A stretch of DNA of 64,000 nucleotides. Origin: JANJTB01 sp032027125 (GTDB taxonomy: Bacteria > Bacteroidota > Ignavibacteria > Kapaibacteriales > UBA2268). A program made the translations under genes and the position numbers. Below are positions 22,687 through 31,317 of this stretch, piece by piece (positions within the stretch are counted from its first letter, which is position 1; every line of letters begins with the position of its first letter). The stretch is taken from the NCBI GenBank assembly GCA_032027125.1, contig JAVSMQ010000001.1, positions 2,482,568 to 2,546,567 of the forward strand. Reading direction: 5' to 3'. The notes beneath the pieces were generated by a model. The model was not told where the DNA came from. It did no database searches and saw only the letters and a list, made by a program, of their open reading frames with translations.

Positions 22687-23634
22687 ATGCCCGAAAGCAC
22701 TCTGTTTGATGAAATAAAATCGTTACGTACCGAACAAAATAATCCTGAAAGCCGGCTTATTGATTCAGCATCAACACTCGAGATACTGAATATAATAAAC
22801 AAGCAGGATAAGTTAGTTCCTCTGGCAGTTGAAGCCGAAATTGAACATATCGAAAAGGCTGTTGACGGTATAGTCCGCGGATTCAGAAAGGGCGGCAGAT
22901 TGTTTTATGTGGGAGCAGGTACGAGCGGAAGACTTGGTATTGTTGATGCTTCGGAGTGCCCTCCTACATTCGGAACAGACTCCGATATGGTACAAGGTAT
23001 CATTGCCGGAGGGACTGCTGCAATTTTCAAAGCTCAGGAAGGAGCTGAAGACAGTGCCGAGGGTGGTAAAGAGTCGCTCATAGCTGCCGGCTTGACAGAA
23101 AAAGATACTGTCTGCGGAATAGCTGCATCTGGTAGAACACCTTTTGTAAGAGGAGCGTTGGAATATGCAGGTTCTTTAGGATGTTTTACAATTTTTTTGA
23201 CGACATCCTCACGCGAACACATTGAATCAATGAACATGAATATTGATGTTACTATTTGTCCGGATGTCGGTCCCGAAGTTGTCGAAGGCTCTACCCGTAT
23301 GAAATCCGGTACAGCACAGAAACTTGTGCTGAATATGCTGACAACCGCTTCAATGATTCGGCTCGGTAAGACTTTGGGAAATGTAATGGTTGACTTGCAG
23401 TTAACTAATGACAAACTCAGGGAAAGAGCAAAAAGGATTATTATGAGAATCTGCGAAGTGGATTACGATAGTGCCGGGGTTTATCTTAATCTGGCTCACG
23501 GTCATGTAAAAAGCGCTCTTGTGATGATTCTCGGAGGCGTTGATTATGAAAAAGCTCTCGACCTTCTTGCTTCAACCGGCGGATTTGTCCGTCAGGCAAT
23601 TGAAATTGCCAAAAAGTTAAATGCTGATTCATAA
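22687..23634 (+). CDS. murQ: N-acetylmuramic acid 6-phosphate etherase
   Basis: This 315-residue enzyme cleaves the lactyl ether of MurNAc-6-P to give GlcNAc-6-P and D-lactate in peptidoglycan recycling. It has the full family signature: SLRTEQNNPES near the start, the SIS-domain motif YVGAGTSGRLGIVDASECPP with catalytic Glu90, GIAASGRTPFVRGAL, and EVVEGSTRMKSGTAQKLVLN. The C-terminus has the usual short helical domain (LAHGHVKSALVMIL). No partner kinase or transporter is nearby. The length is normal. Confidence 0.97.
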   Translation: MPESTLFDEIKSLRTEQNNPESRLIDSASTLEILNIINKQDKLVPLAVEAEIEHIEKAVDGIVRGFRKGGRLFYVGAGTSGRLGIVDASECPPTFGTDSDMVQGIIAGGTAAIFKAQEGAEDSAEGGKESLIAAGLTEKDTVCGIAASGRTPFVRGALEYAGSLGCFTIFLTTSSREHIESMNMNIDVTICPDVGPEVVEGSTRMKSGTAQKLVLNMLTTASMIRLGKTLGNVMVDLQLTNDKLRERAKRIIMRICEVDYDSAGVYLNLAHGHVKSALVMILGGVDYEKALDLLASTGGFVRQAIEIAKKLNADS

Positions 23635-23684
23635 TATTTTAGTACTTTTAATTTTATTGAAAATGTAATTTGAGATTATTTATA

Positions 23685-24314
23685 ATGATTAGAATTTCTG
23701 TTATTTTATTAGTTTTCGCCTTATCCTTTATTCCTGCCTTTTCGCAGCAGGCAAGTCAGATTCAGACTGCTTATAATGCTCTGAAAAGCAAAAATTATGA
23801 TGTAGCTGTCCAGCAGTATTCAAAGGTTATTGATACAAAAAATGATTATGCACCTGCTTATTACGGTAGAGGTATTTCGTATTATCACCTTGGTAATTTC
23901 AATCAGGCATTGACTGATTTTAACAAAGCAGCATCGCTTGATTCAAAACTTAAAGACCTTTATTATGCTCGAGGATTATGCAACACACAGTTGAATAACC
24001 TCACCAGTGCCGTTAATGATTTTACAAAGCATCTTGAATTATTTCCTAATTCAGTACCTGCAATTTATGCAAGAGCAAATGTGTATTATTTCTCCGAAGA
24101 AGATGAAAATGCACTTCGCGACTATTCAAAAGCAATTTCGCTGGATAATAAATATGCACCTGCTTATTACGGAAGGGCAGTCATTTACAAGATAATGAAA
24201 AATAACGACCAGGCTTTGCGTGACTTCGATATGTATCTTGAGCTTGCAGGAAAAAATTCACAGTTGTCGGCTGAAGTTGAACGTCTTATTCAGGAAATAG
24301 CAGTTAAAGATTAG
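23685..24314 (+). CDS. Exported TPR protein
   Basis: This 209-residue protein starts with a signal peptide (MIRISVILLVFALSFIPAFSQ) and then has five tetratricopeptide repeats, e.g. YAPAYYGRGISYYHLGNFNQ, KDLYYARGLCNTQLNN, VPAIYARANVYYFSEEDEN and YAPAYYGRAVIYKIMKNNDQ. The ATG at 23685 is preferred to a TTG 15 bases upstream. TPR proteins of this kind act as periplasmic scaffolds. Nothing links it to a specific complex. Confidence 0.8.
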   Translation: MIRISVILLVFALSFIPAFSQQASQIQTAYNALKSKNYDVAVQQYSKVIDTKNDYAPAYYGRGISYYHLGNFNQALTDFNKAASLDSKLKDLYYARGLCNTQLNNLTSAVNDFTKHLELFPNSVPAIYARANVYYFSEEDENALRDYSKAISLDNKYAPAYYGRAVIYKIMKNNDQALRDFDMYLELAGKNSQLSAEVERLIQEIAVKD

Positions 24315-24504
24315 TTTTTGCAGGGATGAAAGCATTACCGTCAAATTTTAAATAAAAACATCTCATTTTCTGTATTTTTATATAGTTGAATATTTACTTT
24401 TTGCCAATTCTTCTTATCAACATATATAGTCCAAACCTAATTCCTACTTTTAATTAGCAGGACTGAAAATTTCTAATACTTCCACGCTGAGAAACTCAAT
24501 GGTT

Positions 24505-24627
24505 GGTCATACTGAGCCTGCGAAGTATCCAGGCTGTTAATTAATGAATACATGGACTCTTCGCAGGTTCAGAGTGACAAAACATTGGGTTTAATTTTAT
24601 AAATAATAGAACTTATCAGCCCTGGGC
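24505..24627. repeat. MITE-like palindromic repeat, copy 3
   Basis: The core at 24505-24578 reads GGTCATACTGAGCCTGCGAAG...CCAGG and returns as CATGGACTCTTCGCAGG ending CAGAGTGAC. The arm change CCTGCG is matched by CGCAGG on the other side, so pairing is kept. The outer arm AATAATAGAACTTATCAGCC is at 24603-24622. The gap 24315-24696 has no other recognised feature. Confidence 0.75.
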
Positions 24628-24696
24628 TTTTAGAGAGATTGAATTTTGAATTCAAATTGAGAAATAACATTTTTATCCGATTCAATATTTCAGAAT

Positions 24697-24936
24697 CTAT
24701 ACTAATTCGACTGTTTCTATTTCGGGGAAATTATCAAATATGATTCTTTCGACGACATTTTTCATCGTATAATTTACGGCGCTGCAATGCGAGCAGGCAC
24801 CTCCGAGTCTGACTCCTACCCTGCCGTCCTCAACATATACAAGGGTGATTTTACCGCCGTCGGCTGAGACAAGCATCTTTATATCAGTATCTATAAGATG
24901 TTTTACCTTATTATATAATTCTTTATCACTCATCAT
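24697..24936 (-). CDS. NifU-like C-terminal domain protein (Nfu-type Fe-S carrier)
   Basis: This 79-residue single-domain protein has the Nfu signature: DTDIKMLVSADGGKITLVYV, GRVGVRLGGACSHCSAVNYTM with the cluster-binding CxxC, and VVERIIFDNFPEIETVELV. It transfers Fe-S clusters to target proteins. The ATG overlaps the previous gene by 11 bases. Starting one codon later (MSDKELY) is equally possible. Confidence 0.85.
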   Translation of the reverse strand: MMSDKELYNKVKHLIDTDIKMLVSADGGKITLVYVEDGRVGVRLGGACSHCSAVNYTMKNVVERIIFDNFPEIETVELV

Positions 24937-25267
24937 TATTTTCCGGAATAGAAAAATCTCCTTTATCTATCTCTTTTATGATTTTTTCAGCTTCTTCCTT
25001 AAATTCCGGTGGCACCATTACCTTAATAATTGCCAGTTCACTGAAAATAAACGGGCGGGTTTGCGATAAAATCTGTGCGGGTATTTCGGCACGGTTTAGA
25101 TTTGCAGTTATGAATGAAGCATTAAATTCATCACTTGTTAAATGCACAACTACCCAGTCTTCATTTTCACCGGAAACAGCGGAATCATCCGAAAACCCGG
25201 AATTGCAAACGGCACATTCCGAGTTTTCATCTAATTCATTATTACATATTTTGCAAAATTCTTTCAT
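24926..25267 (-). CDS. Zinc-ribbon plus DUF2007-like protein
   Basis: The protein has 113 residues. Residues 1-24 contain two cysteine pairs (CKICNNELDENSECAVC), a small zinc ribbon. Residues 38-105 fit DUF2007: EDWVVVHLTSDEFNASFITANL, RAEIPAQIL, and AIIKVMVPPEFKEEAEKII. DUF2007 proteins are small putative signalling proteins of unclear role. The gene overlaps the Nfu gene, so they are coupled. A protein with the same parts in reverse order is encoded at 28973. Confidence 0.7.
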   Translation of the reverse strand: MKEFCKICNNELDENSECAVCNSGFSDDSAVSGENEDWVVVHLTSDEFNASFITANLNRAEIPAQILSQTRPFIFSELAIIKVMVPPEFKEEAEKIIKEIDKGDFSIPENNDE

Positions 25268-25275
25268 TGAAATAA

Positions 25276-26112
25276 CTATTTAAAAAGCGGAATTTTTTCC
25301 ACCTGCAAAATTTCTTTAGTATCATTATTATGCACGAATGCAACTAAACTTAGTTTTTCGGGTCGCCAGTCTTTTTCTTCAGTAATTAGATATGTTAAAG
25401 GTATCGTAACAGACTGACCGGCATTTATCGGGACCTGACCTATCATTAATCCCCATGTGCCGTTGATTGAACCTCTCATCACGTTGTTATGAACAAAATC
25501 AAGGTCATTTATATTCGGATATTGGCGGTCATCCTGCTGATATTGAACGACACTGTCCTCAATTATATAAACCGCCAGAAATTGATTTACGCTGCTTTCT
25601 TTAATAAAATCCAATTTTACATCAACACTAATCTCACGGCTTGATTGATTATAAGAACCGGTCAGACCGATTTTGACAACTGCTTCCTTAAGAAGCTGCT
25701 CTGCAACATAACCGCCCCATGACGAAGGAGCCAAAAGAGTTTGATTATTGTAAATCCCTCTGTTAACCATACCGTAAGGTGTAGCAGTCAGATTATAAAA
25801 TGTTCCAAGTTCTTTGGTTTCAGGTGTTCTGAAATCATATTTACGTATAGGAGTAGGTACTGAAAGAGGTCCTGCATGAAGACTTATCATAATTACCTGT
25901 CCGTTATACAAATCAACCAACTGTTCACCTAAGTGACCTGCTTCAGGGCAGTTACCGCAACGGAAGCCTGTGAAATCCTCCAATAGTACTTTACGTTTTG
26001 CCGTATCAGCAGGAGGGACAACATCTCCCTTTTTGTAAGGAGGTTCGATTACATCGCAGGCAGAAATTGCTGCCATTAGGATGATTGCCAGTAATATATA
26101 TTTATTTTTCAT
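25276..26112 (-). CDS. Omp28-like outer-membrane lipoprotein with thioredoxin-like domain
   Basis: The protein has 278 residues. The signal peptide ends with lipobox ISAC (Cys19). Residues 45-150 form a thioredoxin-like domain: KVLLEDFTGFRCGNCPEA (CxxC), VIMISLHAGP, and NLTATPYGMVNR with the cis-Pro-type TPYG. The C-terminal half is a beta-sandwich (VKIGLTGSYNQ, YIIEDSVVQ). This architecture is that of the Omp28-related family of Bacteroidota. The upstream neighbour, a DUF6029-like barrel, is its usual partner. They are probably cotranscribed. Confidence 0.85.
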   Translation of the reverse strand: MKNKYILLAIILMAAISACDVIEPPYKKGDVVPPADTAKRKVLLEDFTGFRCGNCPEAGHLGEQLVDLYNGQVIMISLHAGPLSVPTPIRKYDFRTPETKELGTFYNLTATPYGMVNRGIYNNQTLLAPSSWGGYVAEQLLKEAVVKIGLTGSYNQSSREISVDVKLDFIKESSVNQFLAVYIIEDSVVQYQQDDRQYPNINDLDFVHNNVMRGSINGTWGLMIGQVPINAGQSVTIPLTYLITEEKDWRPEKLSLVAFVHNNDTKEILQVEKIPLFK

Positions 26113-26134
26113 TTTTTTTCTCTTGCTTAAAAAA

Positions 26135-27790
26135 TTAGAATGACGACGTTACAGATAAATACAAACCGTTGGAAGCTGGAACGGCTCTGCAGATACCACC
26201 GACACAAATAATGCCTCCCCTCTGTTTACCAAAGCCGACCTGTACTCTGGTAGTGCCTGTAAGATATGCGATTGAACCGTTAATATAGTGTAATTGTCTT
26301 TCAACATGTGCGTTTCCATAGTTGTACTGGTCATAAACCGTAAAAAACCAATGCGGTGCAACGGTGTATTCGAGGAGTAAATGAAGCCAGTTTCCGTTCA
26401 TATTCTCGGGTTCGACTGTGACGGAGTCCTGCTTTGACCATGAATGCTGGAACTCCCATCGAATAGAATGTTCGTCATTAATTAAATACTGCATATCAAG
26501 AATTATAACATTTTGATAAACCTTACCGTAAAGCGGGGCGCCTTCATTTGCCATTACATCACGGTCGTAGAGAATATTCAGATAAGTCATATCTGTTTTG
26601 AATACATCAGACCATTTATGCGAAATATCAAAGTTGATATCTCTGAACAGCTTCCTGTCGCCGATTCCTAAAAAATTGGATTTATACGTATAAGCATCAA
26701 TATTTACCGTATCAATTGACCTGACATCCGAATAATTTGCCGTAATCATTGTCCCGTATTTACCGCCGAATAAACTTTCTCTTGGAATCTGATAAGTCAA
26801 TTCTACCTGAATCCCCGCTTCATTGTTAAATTGAGTTGAAAACGGATAAAGTGCGGCAAGTGCATAAGCATGCTGTTTTGTCAGAGGAGGTATAAAATTC
26901 AGGAAAAGTTCCTGAGCTCTGGCATTTCTGTCGCTTCGCATATCCATGTTATCAATCCAGTGAGCATTTAATGCAAGACCTATACCATCGCCGAAGTAAG
27001 AGCCTTTCATAATCAAAGCCTGACCGATGTTGTAACGGAATTTATTTGTCGCATTCGGGTCGTTGTATTTATAGGCATATTCACCGTCAATTGCAAAATT
27101 ATCAGAAATTACTCCAAATCTTGTCGAATAAGCCAGTACATTTTCAGGCATTTTCAGAAACAGGTCTCTGTCGGGCTGGAATTTGCTTACTAAACTGGCA
27201 CCGAGTGTAAATCTGTAATCATCAGACATGAAGTCCTCAAATAAATCATTAAGCCCGATATTAATATCGCCGCCGCGGACAATACCTTCTCCTTTCGACC
27301 AGAAGACACGGTTTTTGCCTATTAAGCCGGTAATTTCAATACCTTCGACAGGTCGCAGTTTAAACCGGACACCATCAATTGCATTGTCTATGCCAAGTGA
27401 TGTTTCCTGATATGCACGAAGAATAATTCCGCTGCCGAACTGCTCGTAAAAATCTCCTGCTGTGACCTCGAAATTTTCTTCACGATAAGTAAAATATCTG
27501 AAAGGGATTCCCTGCCCTTTGAGTCTTGCGTCGAAACCAAGTATTGGATTCAGATAACTTTCGTAACGGAAACCGATTTCTACACCCTGATTTCTGTATA
27601 TTAAGTTCAAATATGCATTTGAAAGCAGTTTTTCATCAACTTCCGGTGCACCCATCAGCGAATCCGGTGAGTATGATTGTGCTTCAATCTGGACATTGCC
27701 CGATAATGAACCTGATTCAAAGCCCTGTGACTGTAACTTTAGCGTTATAATACTAAGAAATAAAGTTAATATTAAAATTCTTGAAAACAT
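26135..27790 (-). CDS. DUF6029-like outer-membrane beta-barrel protein
   Basis: This 551-residue protein has a signal peptide (MFSRILILTLFLSIITLKLQS). Long alternating strands follow, e.g. VEIGFRYESYLNP, RYFTYREENFEVTAGDFYEQ, GIILRAYQETSLGIDNAIDG, VRFKLRPVEGIEITGLIG, with a C-terminal strand ending SVTSSF. It fits a barrel or porin-like protein of the DUF6029 type, encoded next to an Omp28 gene as seen in other Bacteroidota. Its substrate is unknown. AT-rich DNA precedes the start; a ribosome site is not obvious. Confidence 0.75.
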   Translation of the reverse strand: MFSRILILTLFLSIITLKLQSQGFESGSLSGNVQIEAQSYSPDSLMGAPEVDEKLLSNAYLNLIYRNQGVEIGFRYESYLNPILGFDARLKGQGIPFRYFTYREENFEVTAGDFYEQFGSGIILRAYQETSLGIDNAIDGVRFKLRPVEGIEITGLIGKNRVFWSKGEGIVRGGDINIGLNDLFEDFMSDDYRFTLGASLVSKFQPDRDLFLKMPENVLAYSTRFGVISDNFAIDGEYAYKYNDPNATNKFRYNIGQALIMKGSYFGDGIGLALNAHWIDNMDMRSDRNARAQELFLNFIPPLTKQHAYALAALYPFSTQFNNEAGIQVELTYQIPRESLFGGKYGTMITANYSDVRSIDTVNIDAYTYKSNFLGIGDRKLFRDINFDISHKWSDVFKTDMTYLNILYDRDVMANEGAPLYGKVYQNVIILDMQYLINDEHSIRWEFQHSWSKQDSVTVEPENMNGNWLHLLLEYTVAPHWFFTVYDQYNYGNAHVERQLHYINGSIAYLTGTTRVQVGFGKQRGGIICVGGICRAVPASNGLYLSVTSSF

Positions 27791-27960
27791 AAATTCACAA
27801 TGTGTTAAATTTTAAAAATTAAAAATAACAAATTAATAGAAATATAACAACTTGTTAATGAATTAAGTTACAAATAGTGTGATGATTCAACAGGACATAT
27901 AAATCAGCACGCGGATTAAGTATGTGGTCGATTAGTTTTGGGCTGGTTTTGACTTATGTC

Positions 27961-27989
27961 CTCCGCCGGCGGAGGTGTCACGAAGTGAC
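27961..27989. repeat. GC-rich double palindrome
   Basis: CTCCGCCGGCGGAG (27961-27974) and GTCACGAAGTGAC (27977-27989) stand side by side in A/T-rich DNA. The first is a perfect palindrome. A shorter GCAGGCGGAGG occurs near 730. The gap 27791-28151 has nothing else recognised. Confidence 0.6.
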
Positions 27990-28151
27990 GGAGGTGGATT
28001 GATTTAGAAACATCTATCCCGCACTACGAAAATTATTTTTTTTCACAAAAACAAAATATTTTAAAGATTTGAAAAAAGAAGAAAGGAAAAAGATAGAAAA
28101 TAGGTAAGTTTGTAGGTAGAAAAAAAGTCATATACTAAAAAAAAGTTTTAT

Positions 28152-28325
28152 ATGTCACAATTAGCTATTCAGATGTATCATTACGAAAAAGACCTGCAAA
28201 AAGCAAGATTGCCGGAACAAAAAGAGCAGATACAAGCCCGCATAAAATACACAAACAATAGAATTGACCGTCTCGTTTATGAATTATACGAACTGACAGA
28301 AGATGAGATTAAAATTGTGGAGTGA
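28152..28325 (+). pseudogene. C-terminal remnant of a type II (Eco57I-like) restriction-modification enzyme
   Basis: A 57-codon frame (MSQLAIQMYHYEKDLQK...) ends in IDRLVYELYELTEDEIKIVE, a block typical of the extreme C-terminus of large Eco57I-like methylase/nuclease proteins. The preceding helical segment (QIQARIKYTNN) fits their target-recognition coiled coil. The ~1000-residue body is absent, so only the tail survives. It is followed 8 bases later by a RhuM fragment. Confidence 0.65.
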
Positions 28326-28333
28326 GAAGGTTG

Positions 28334-28558
28334 ATGGAAAATAATCAATCAGCATTTATATTATTCAAAACCGAAGACGAGAAAATATCGGTAGATGTTC
28401 GCTTTGAAGAGGACACTGTTTGGCTTTCGCAGGAGCAAATAGCTGTTTTATTTGGGAAGGCACGGACAACCATTACCGAACACATAAATAATGTTTTTAG
28501 AGAAGGTGAATTAGACGAAAAAGTGGCTTGTCGGAATTTCCGACATACCATAAATTAA
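28334..28558 (+). pseudogene. RhuM-family N-terminal fragment
   Basis: The frame has 74 codons: FILFKTEDEKISVDVRFEED, TVWLSQEQIAVLFGKARTTI and INNVFREGELDEKVACRNFR, the standard N-terminal DNA-binding-like part of RhuM/virulence proteins (normally over 300 residues). It stops at TAA 28556-28558 shortly after the FRH motif, and no continuation was seen. It is a truncated remnant in a defence-gene graveyard. Confidence 0.75.
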
Positions 28559-28658
28559 GAAGTAGATTTATTAAAAAAAAATTGAATTTTCATTATCTAA
28601 GGTAAAATAAATTGTGTAATTTTGCTAAAATATATTAAACTTAATAATTTTGATAATT

Positions 28659-28937
28659 ATGGATAACAAAAATAAAACCGAAATAATTATTTATAAAACA
28701 CCCGAAGGCAAAGTAAGTGTCGATGTTGTTTACAATCAAGAAACCTTTTGGCTTACCCAGAAAGCAATGGCTGAACTATTTGGTGTTGGTGTACCAGCTA
28801 TCAGCAAACATATAAAATATATTTTTGAAGAAGGCGAACTTCAAGAATATTCGACTGTTTCCAAAATGGAAACAGTCGTAAGCCGTGGATTTAGAGGAGA
28901 GGTAAAAGAAGAAATAAAGATTGTGGAGGGAGAGTGA
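28659..28937 (+). pseudogene. RhuM N-terminus joined to a restriction-enzyme C-terminal tail
   Basis: The 92-codon frame starts like the preceding RhuM fragment (IIIYKTPEGKVSVDVVYNQ, FWLTQKAMAELFGVGVPAIS, YIFEEGELQEYSTVSKM) and ends with EEIKIVEGE. That ending resembles the DEIKIVE tail of the Eco57I-like remnant at 28152 rather than any RhuM. The join falls after SRGFRGEV. This suggests deletion of the piece between a rhuM gene and the end of a methylase gene, leaving a chimera. Confidence 0.6.
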
Positions 28938-28972
28938 CAACTGGGGACTTATCTAAAAAATAAAAGGTACAC

Positions 28973-29362
28973 ATGGACACAATAATATTGACTACTTGTA
29001 ACAATGCTGTTGAAGCGTATCTTATTAAAGGAATGTTGGAAAACAATGGAATAAAATGTTTCTTGACAAATGAGAATATTTCCAGCTTAATTCCTCATTA
29101 TAATGGAATTATGGATGCCGGAGTGCAGATAATCATAAATAAAAGTGACATAGAGCAAGTAAACGAGTTGTTGTTATCACAAACAAAAGAGAGTGAAATT
29201 GTATGCCCATGCTGTGGTTCCTTAAATGTTAGTTTTGGATTAGGTACAAATAAGATTAAAAAGTTCTTTGTTATATTGATTTCTTTGCTTGCTTGGATTC
29301 CATTCGGCAATTTAAGGAACTCATATTATTGCAATGAATGCAAAGCGGAATTTAAAACATAA
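28973..29362 (+). CDS. DUF2007-like protein with C-terminal zinc ribbon
   Basis: The protein has 129 residues. Residues 1-70 fit DUF2007 (ILTTCNNAVEAYLIKGMLENN, GIKCFLTNEN, VQIIINKSDIEQVNELL). Residues 76-126 carry CPCCGSLN, a hydrophobic segment (FFVILISLLAWIPFG) and CNECKAEF, a zinc ribbon interrupted by a membrane-like stretch. This is the reverse order of the parts in the protein at 24926. It follows the RhuM debris and looks intact. Confidence 0.7.
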   Translation: MDTIILTTCNNAVEAYLIKGMLENNGIKCFLTNENISSLIPHYNGIMDAGVQIIINKSDIEQVNELLLSQTKESEIVCPCCGSLNVSFGLGTNKIKKFFVILISLLAWIPFGNLRNSYYCNECKAEFKT

Positions 29363-29375
29363 TTAACGAACAGTT

Positions 29376-29640
29376 CAACTCCTAAAGGAGTTGGGATTGT
29401 GGTTTCAGTCGGCTGTGTTCTTTTTCTACCGATATTTAATCCCTACGGAATATAATTAATTCAAATCCCACTAATCCCATCAATCCCAAAAATCTTGGTT
29501 CAGACAGTGCTGTGCTTTTGTTACCGATATTTAATCCCTACGGAATATAATTAATTCAAATCCCAATAATCCCATCAATCCCAAAAATCTTGGTTCAGAC
29601 AATGTTGTACTTTTTCTACCGATATTTAATCCCGATGGGA
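29376..29640. repeat. 95-bp tandem repeat, contains GTCTGAACC family (locus 3, minus)
   Basis: GATATTTAATCCC occurs at 29431, 29526 and 29621, an exact 95-bp period. Each unit holds AATCCCA.TAATCCCATCAA and TTGGTTCAGAC; the latter is the reverse complement of GTCTGAACC and ties this locus to 644 and 5428. A short dyad CAACTCC/GGAGTTG (29376-29393) opens the region. The gap 29363-29817 has no coding frame that is credible. Confidence 0.8.
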
Positions 29641-29817
29641 TAGAATCAAATTTAGATATCCAACATCTCCCACTAATTATTTTTACCGGACAATAGTATT
29701 TTCAATTATTTCACAAATAACTTTGAAATGAGTTGAAAATATATTATATTTAGTTTGTGGAATTGTACAGATTTTAATTTTGTGAACAGATAGTTTACAT
29801 ATTCAGGAGGAAAAGAG

Positions 29818-31092
29818 ATGAAAGAAGTCCTATCAAAATTATCGGTGCTGATTGTTTTAGCTGCATTAGCCGGTGCTTGTTGTACCACGCAGTATGTTGA
29901 ATACAAAACACAGGTTTATCAGCCGGTTTATAAAAAAGCTGACGAAATACGAAACGGGGTCAAAGTTACCGGTGCCAGACAATTAAAAAACACCGGAAAA
30001 ATTTATGTTTATGATAAGTATATTCTGGTTAATGAAAGAAAAACAGGAATTCATATAATTGATAATTCCAATCCTTCAGCTCCGAATATACTCGGATTTA
30101 TTGAAATTCCCGGAAACGGTGATATGGCAGTCCGAAACGGAATATTGTATGCCGACAGCTATATTGACATGGTAGCCATAGATATTACAAATCCCGGTCA
30201 GCCGGTTCTTGTCAAAAGAATTGAGAATATTTTTCCTGAAAGTCTCGATGCTTCATCAGGTTTTATTGACCATGAGAAAGGAATACTGGTTGAAGTGACC
30301 GTAAAAGATACTATAATTAAGTATTCTTATAAGGATTGCGGCGACGGCGGTTATGTAAACGCACCTATGACTGACGGTCGGGAATTTGGCAACGGCGGAG
30401 TAATAAAAGATGCTTCTGGCAGCAACGGAAACACAAACGGTATAGGTGGCTCAATGGCACGTTTTACCATTTTCGATAATTATTTATATGCTGTGGACAG
30501 GTCTAATCTGCAGATTTTCGATATCAGCAGTGCAACAAATCCTAAGGTATGGTCTAAATTCAATATCGGCTGGAATATCGAAACAATCTATCCTTTCAAA
30601 GATAAATTATTCATCGGCTCGATGACAGGTATGTTTATTTATGATGTATCAACTCCATGGAATCCAAGTCTGCTCGGACAGTTCCAGCATGCACGTGCTT
30701 GCGACCCCGTAGTTGCCAATGACAATTATGCTTATGTAACTGTAAGAACAGGTACAGGTTGCGGAGGCAATTTAAACCAGCTTGATGTCCTTGATATAAG
30801 CAATATTACTCATCCGAGGCTGATTAAATCCTATCCTATGCAGGAACCAGCCGGACTCGGTCTTGATAAAAATGTTCTGTTTATCTGTGATGGTCCTGCC
30901 GGGCTGAAAGTGTTTGACGTTACAAAACCTGAAGAAATCCAGCTACTTGACTGGCAGTCCGACATTAAAACATTCGATGTAATCCCGCTGGGTTATTCAC
31001 TTCTAATGATAGGTGCCGACGGTTTTTATCAATATGATTATTCTAACCCGAAAAGTTTGAAACTCTTGAGCATGATACCTATTGTAAAATAA
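29818..31092 (+). CDS. LVIVD-repeat lipoprotein
   Basis: This 424-residue protein has signal peptide and lipobox LAGAC (Cys21). The body has LVIVD-type propeller repeats, e.g. KTGIHIIDNSNPSAP, DMVAIDITNPGQPVLV, NLQIFDISSATNPKV, TGMFIYDVSTPWNPSL, QLDVLDISNITHPRLI and GLKVFDVTKPEEI. Each has the D-[IV]-[ST]-x-P type turn. It is surface- or periplasm-anchored; ligand unknown. A strong AGGAGGA ribosome site is present and a terminator follows. Confidence 0.85.
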   Translation: MKEVLSKLSVLIVLAALAGACCTTQYVEYKTQVYQPVYKKADEIRNGVKVTGARQLKNTGKIYVYDKYILVNERKTGIHIIDNSNPSAPNILGFIEIPGNGDMAVRNGILYADSYIDMVAIDITNPGQPVLVKRIENIFPESLDASSGFIDHEKGILVEVTVKDTIIKYSYKDCGDGGYVNAPMTDGREFGNGGVIKDASGSNGNTNGIGGSMARFTIFDNYLYAVDRSNLQIFDISSATNPKVWSKFNIGWNIETIYPFKDKLFIGSMTGMFIYDVSTPWNPSLLGQFQHARACDPVVANDNYAYVTVRTGTGCGGNLNQLDVLDISNITHPRLIKSYPMQEPAGLGLDKNVLFICDGPAGLKVFDVTKPEEIQLLDWQSDIKTFDVIPLGYSLLMIGADGFYQYDYSNPKSLKLLSMIPIVK

Positions 31093-31125
31093 CAAAATTT
31101 CATAATATTATATTATTTTCAATAC

Positions 31126-31167
31126 ACCCCTGAATCATTCATTGAAATAATTCAGGGGTATTTTTTT
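31126..31167 (+). terminator. Terminator after the LVIVD lipoprotein gene
   Basis: ACCCCTGAAT (31126-31135) pairs with ATTCAGGGGT (31150-31159) and is followed by A plus seven T. It is a classical intrinsic terminator ending the lipoprotein transcript. Confidence 0.9.
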
Positions 31168-31196
31168 AGGAGGTAGATGTGAAAAACAATGACATG

Positions 31197-31213
31197 CAGA
31201 CACAATATATTGC
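31197..31213 (+). repeat. 17-bp direct repeat, left copy
   Basis: CAGACACAATATATTGC is repeated exactly at 32528-32544. The two copies bracket two toxin-antitoxin modules. The inner CAATATATTG is a perfect palindrome. Confidence 0.6.
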
Positions 31214-31317
31214 GGAAAATTTGAAGACAGCAGCATTTACAAGTAACCAACTTTCAAAAAAAACATATATTATTTCCCTTCGTCATTGATTTAAGTTTAA
31301 AAATTTTGGTAATCATT

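Noticed and set aside
29376..29640. Possible CRISPR or integron array
   Set aside because: The 95-bp units are full tandem duplications without variable parts or an integrase.
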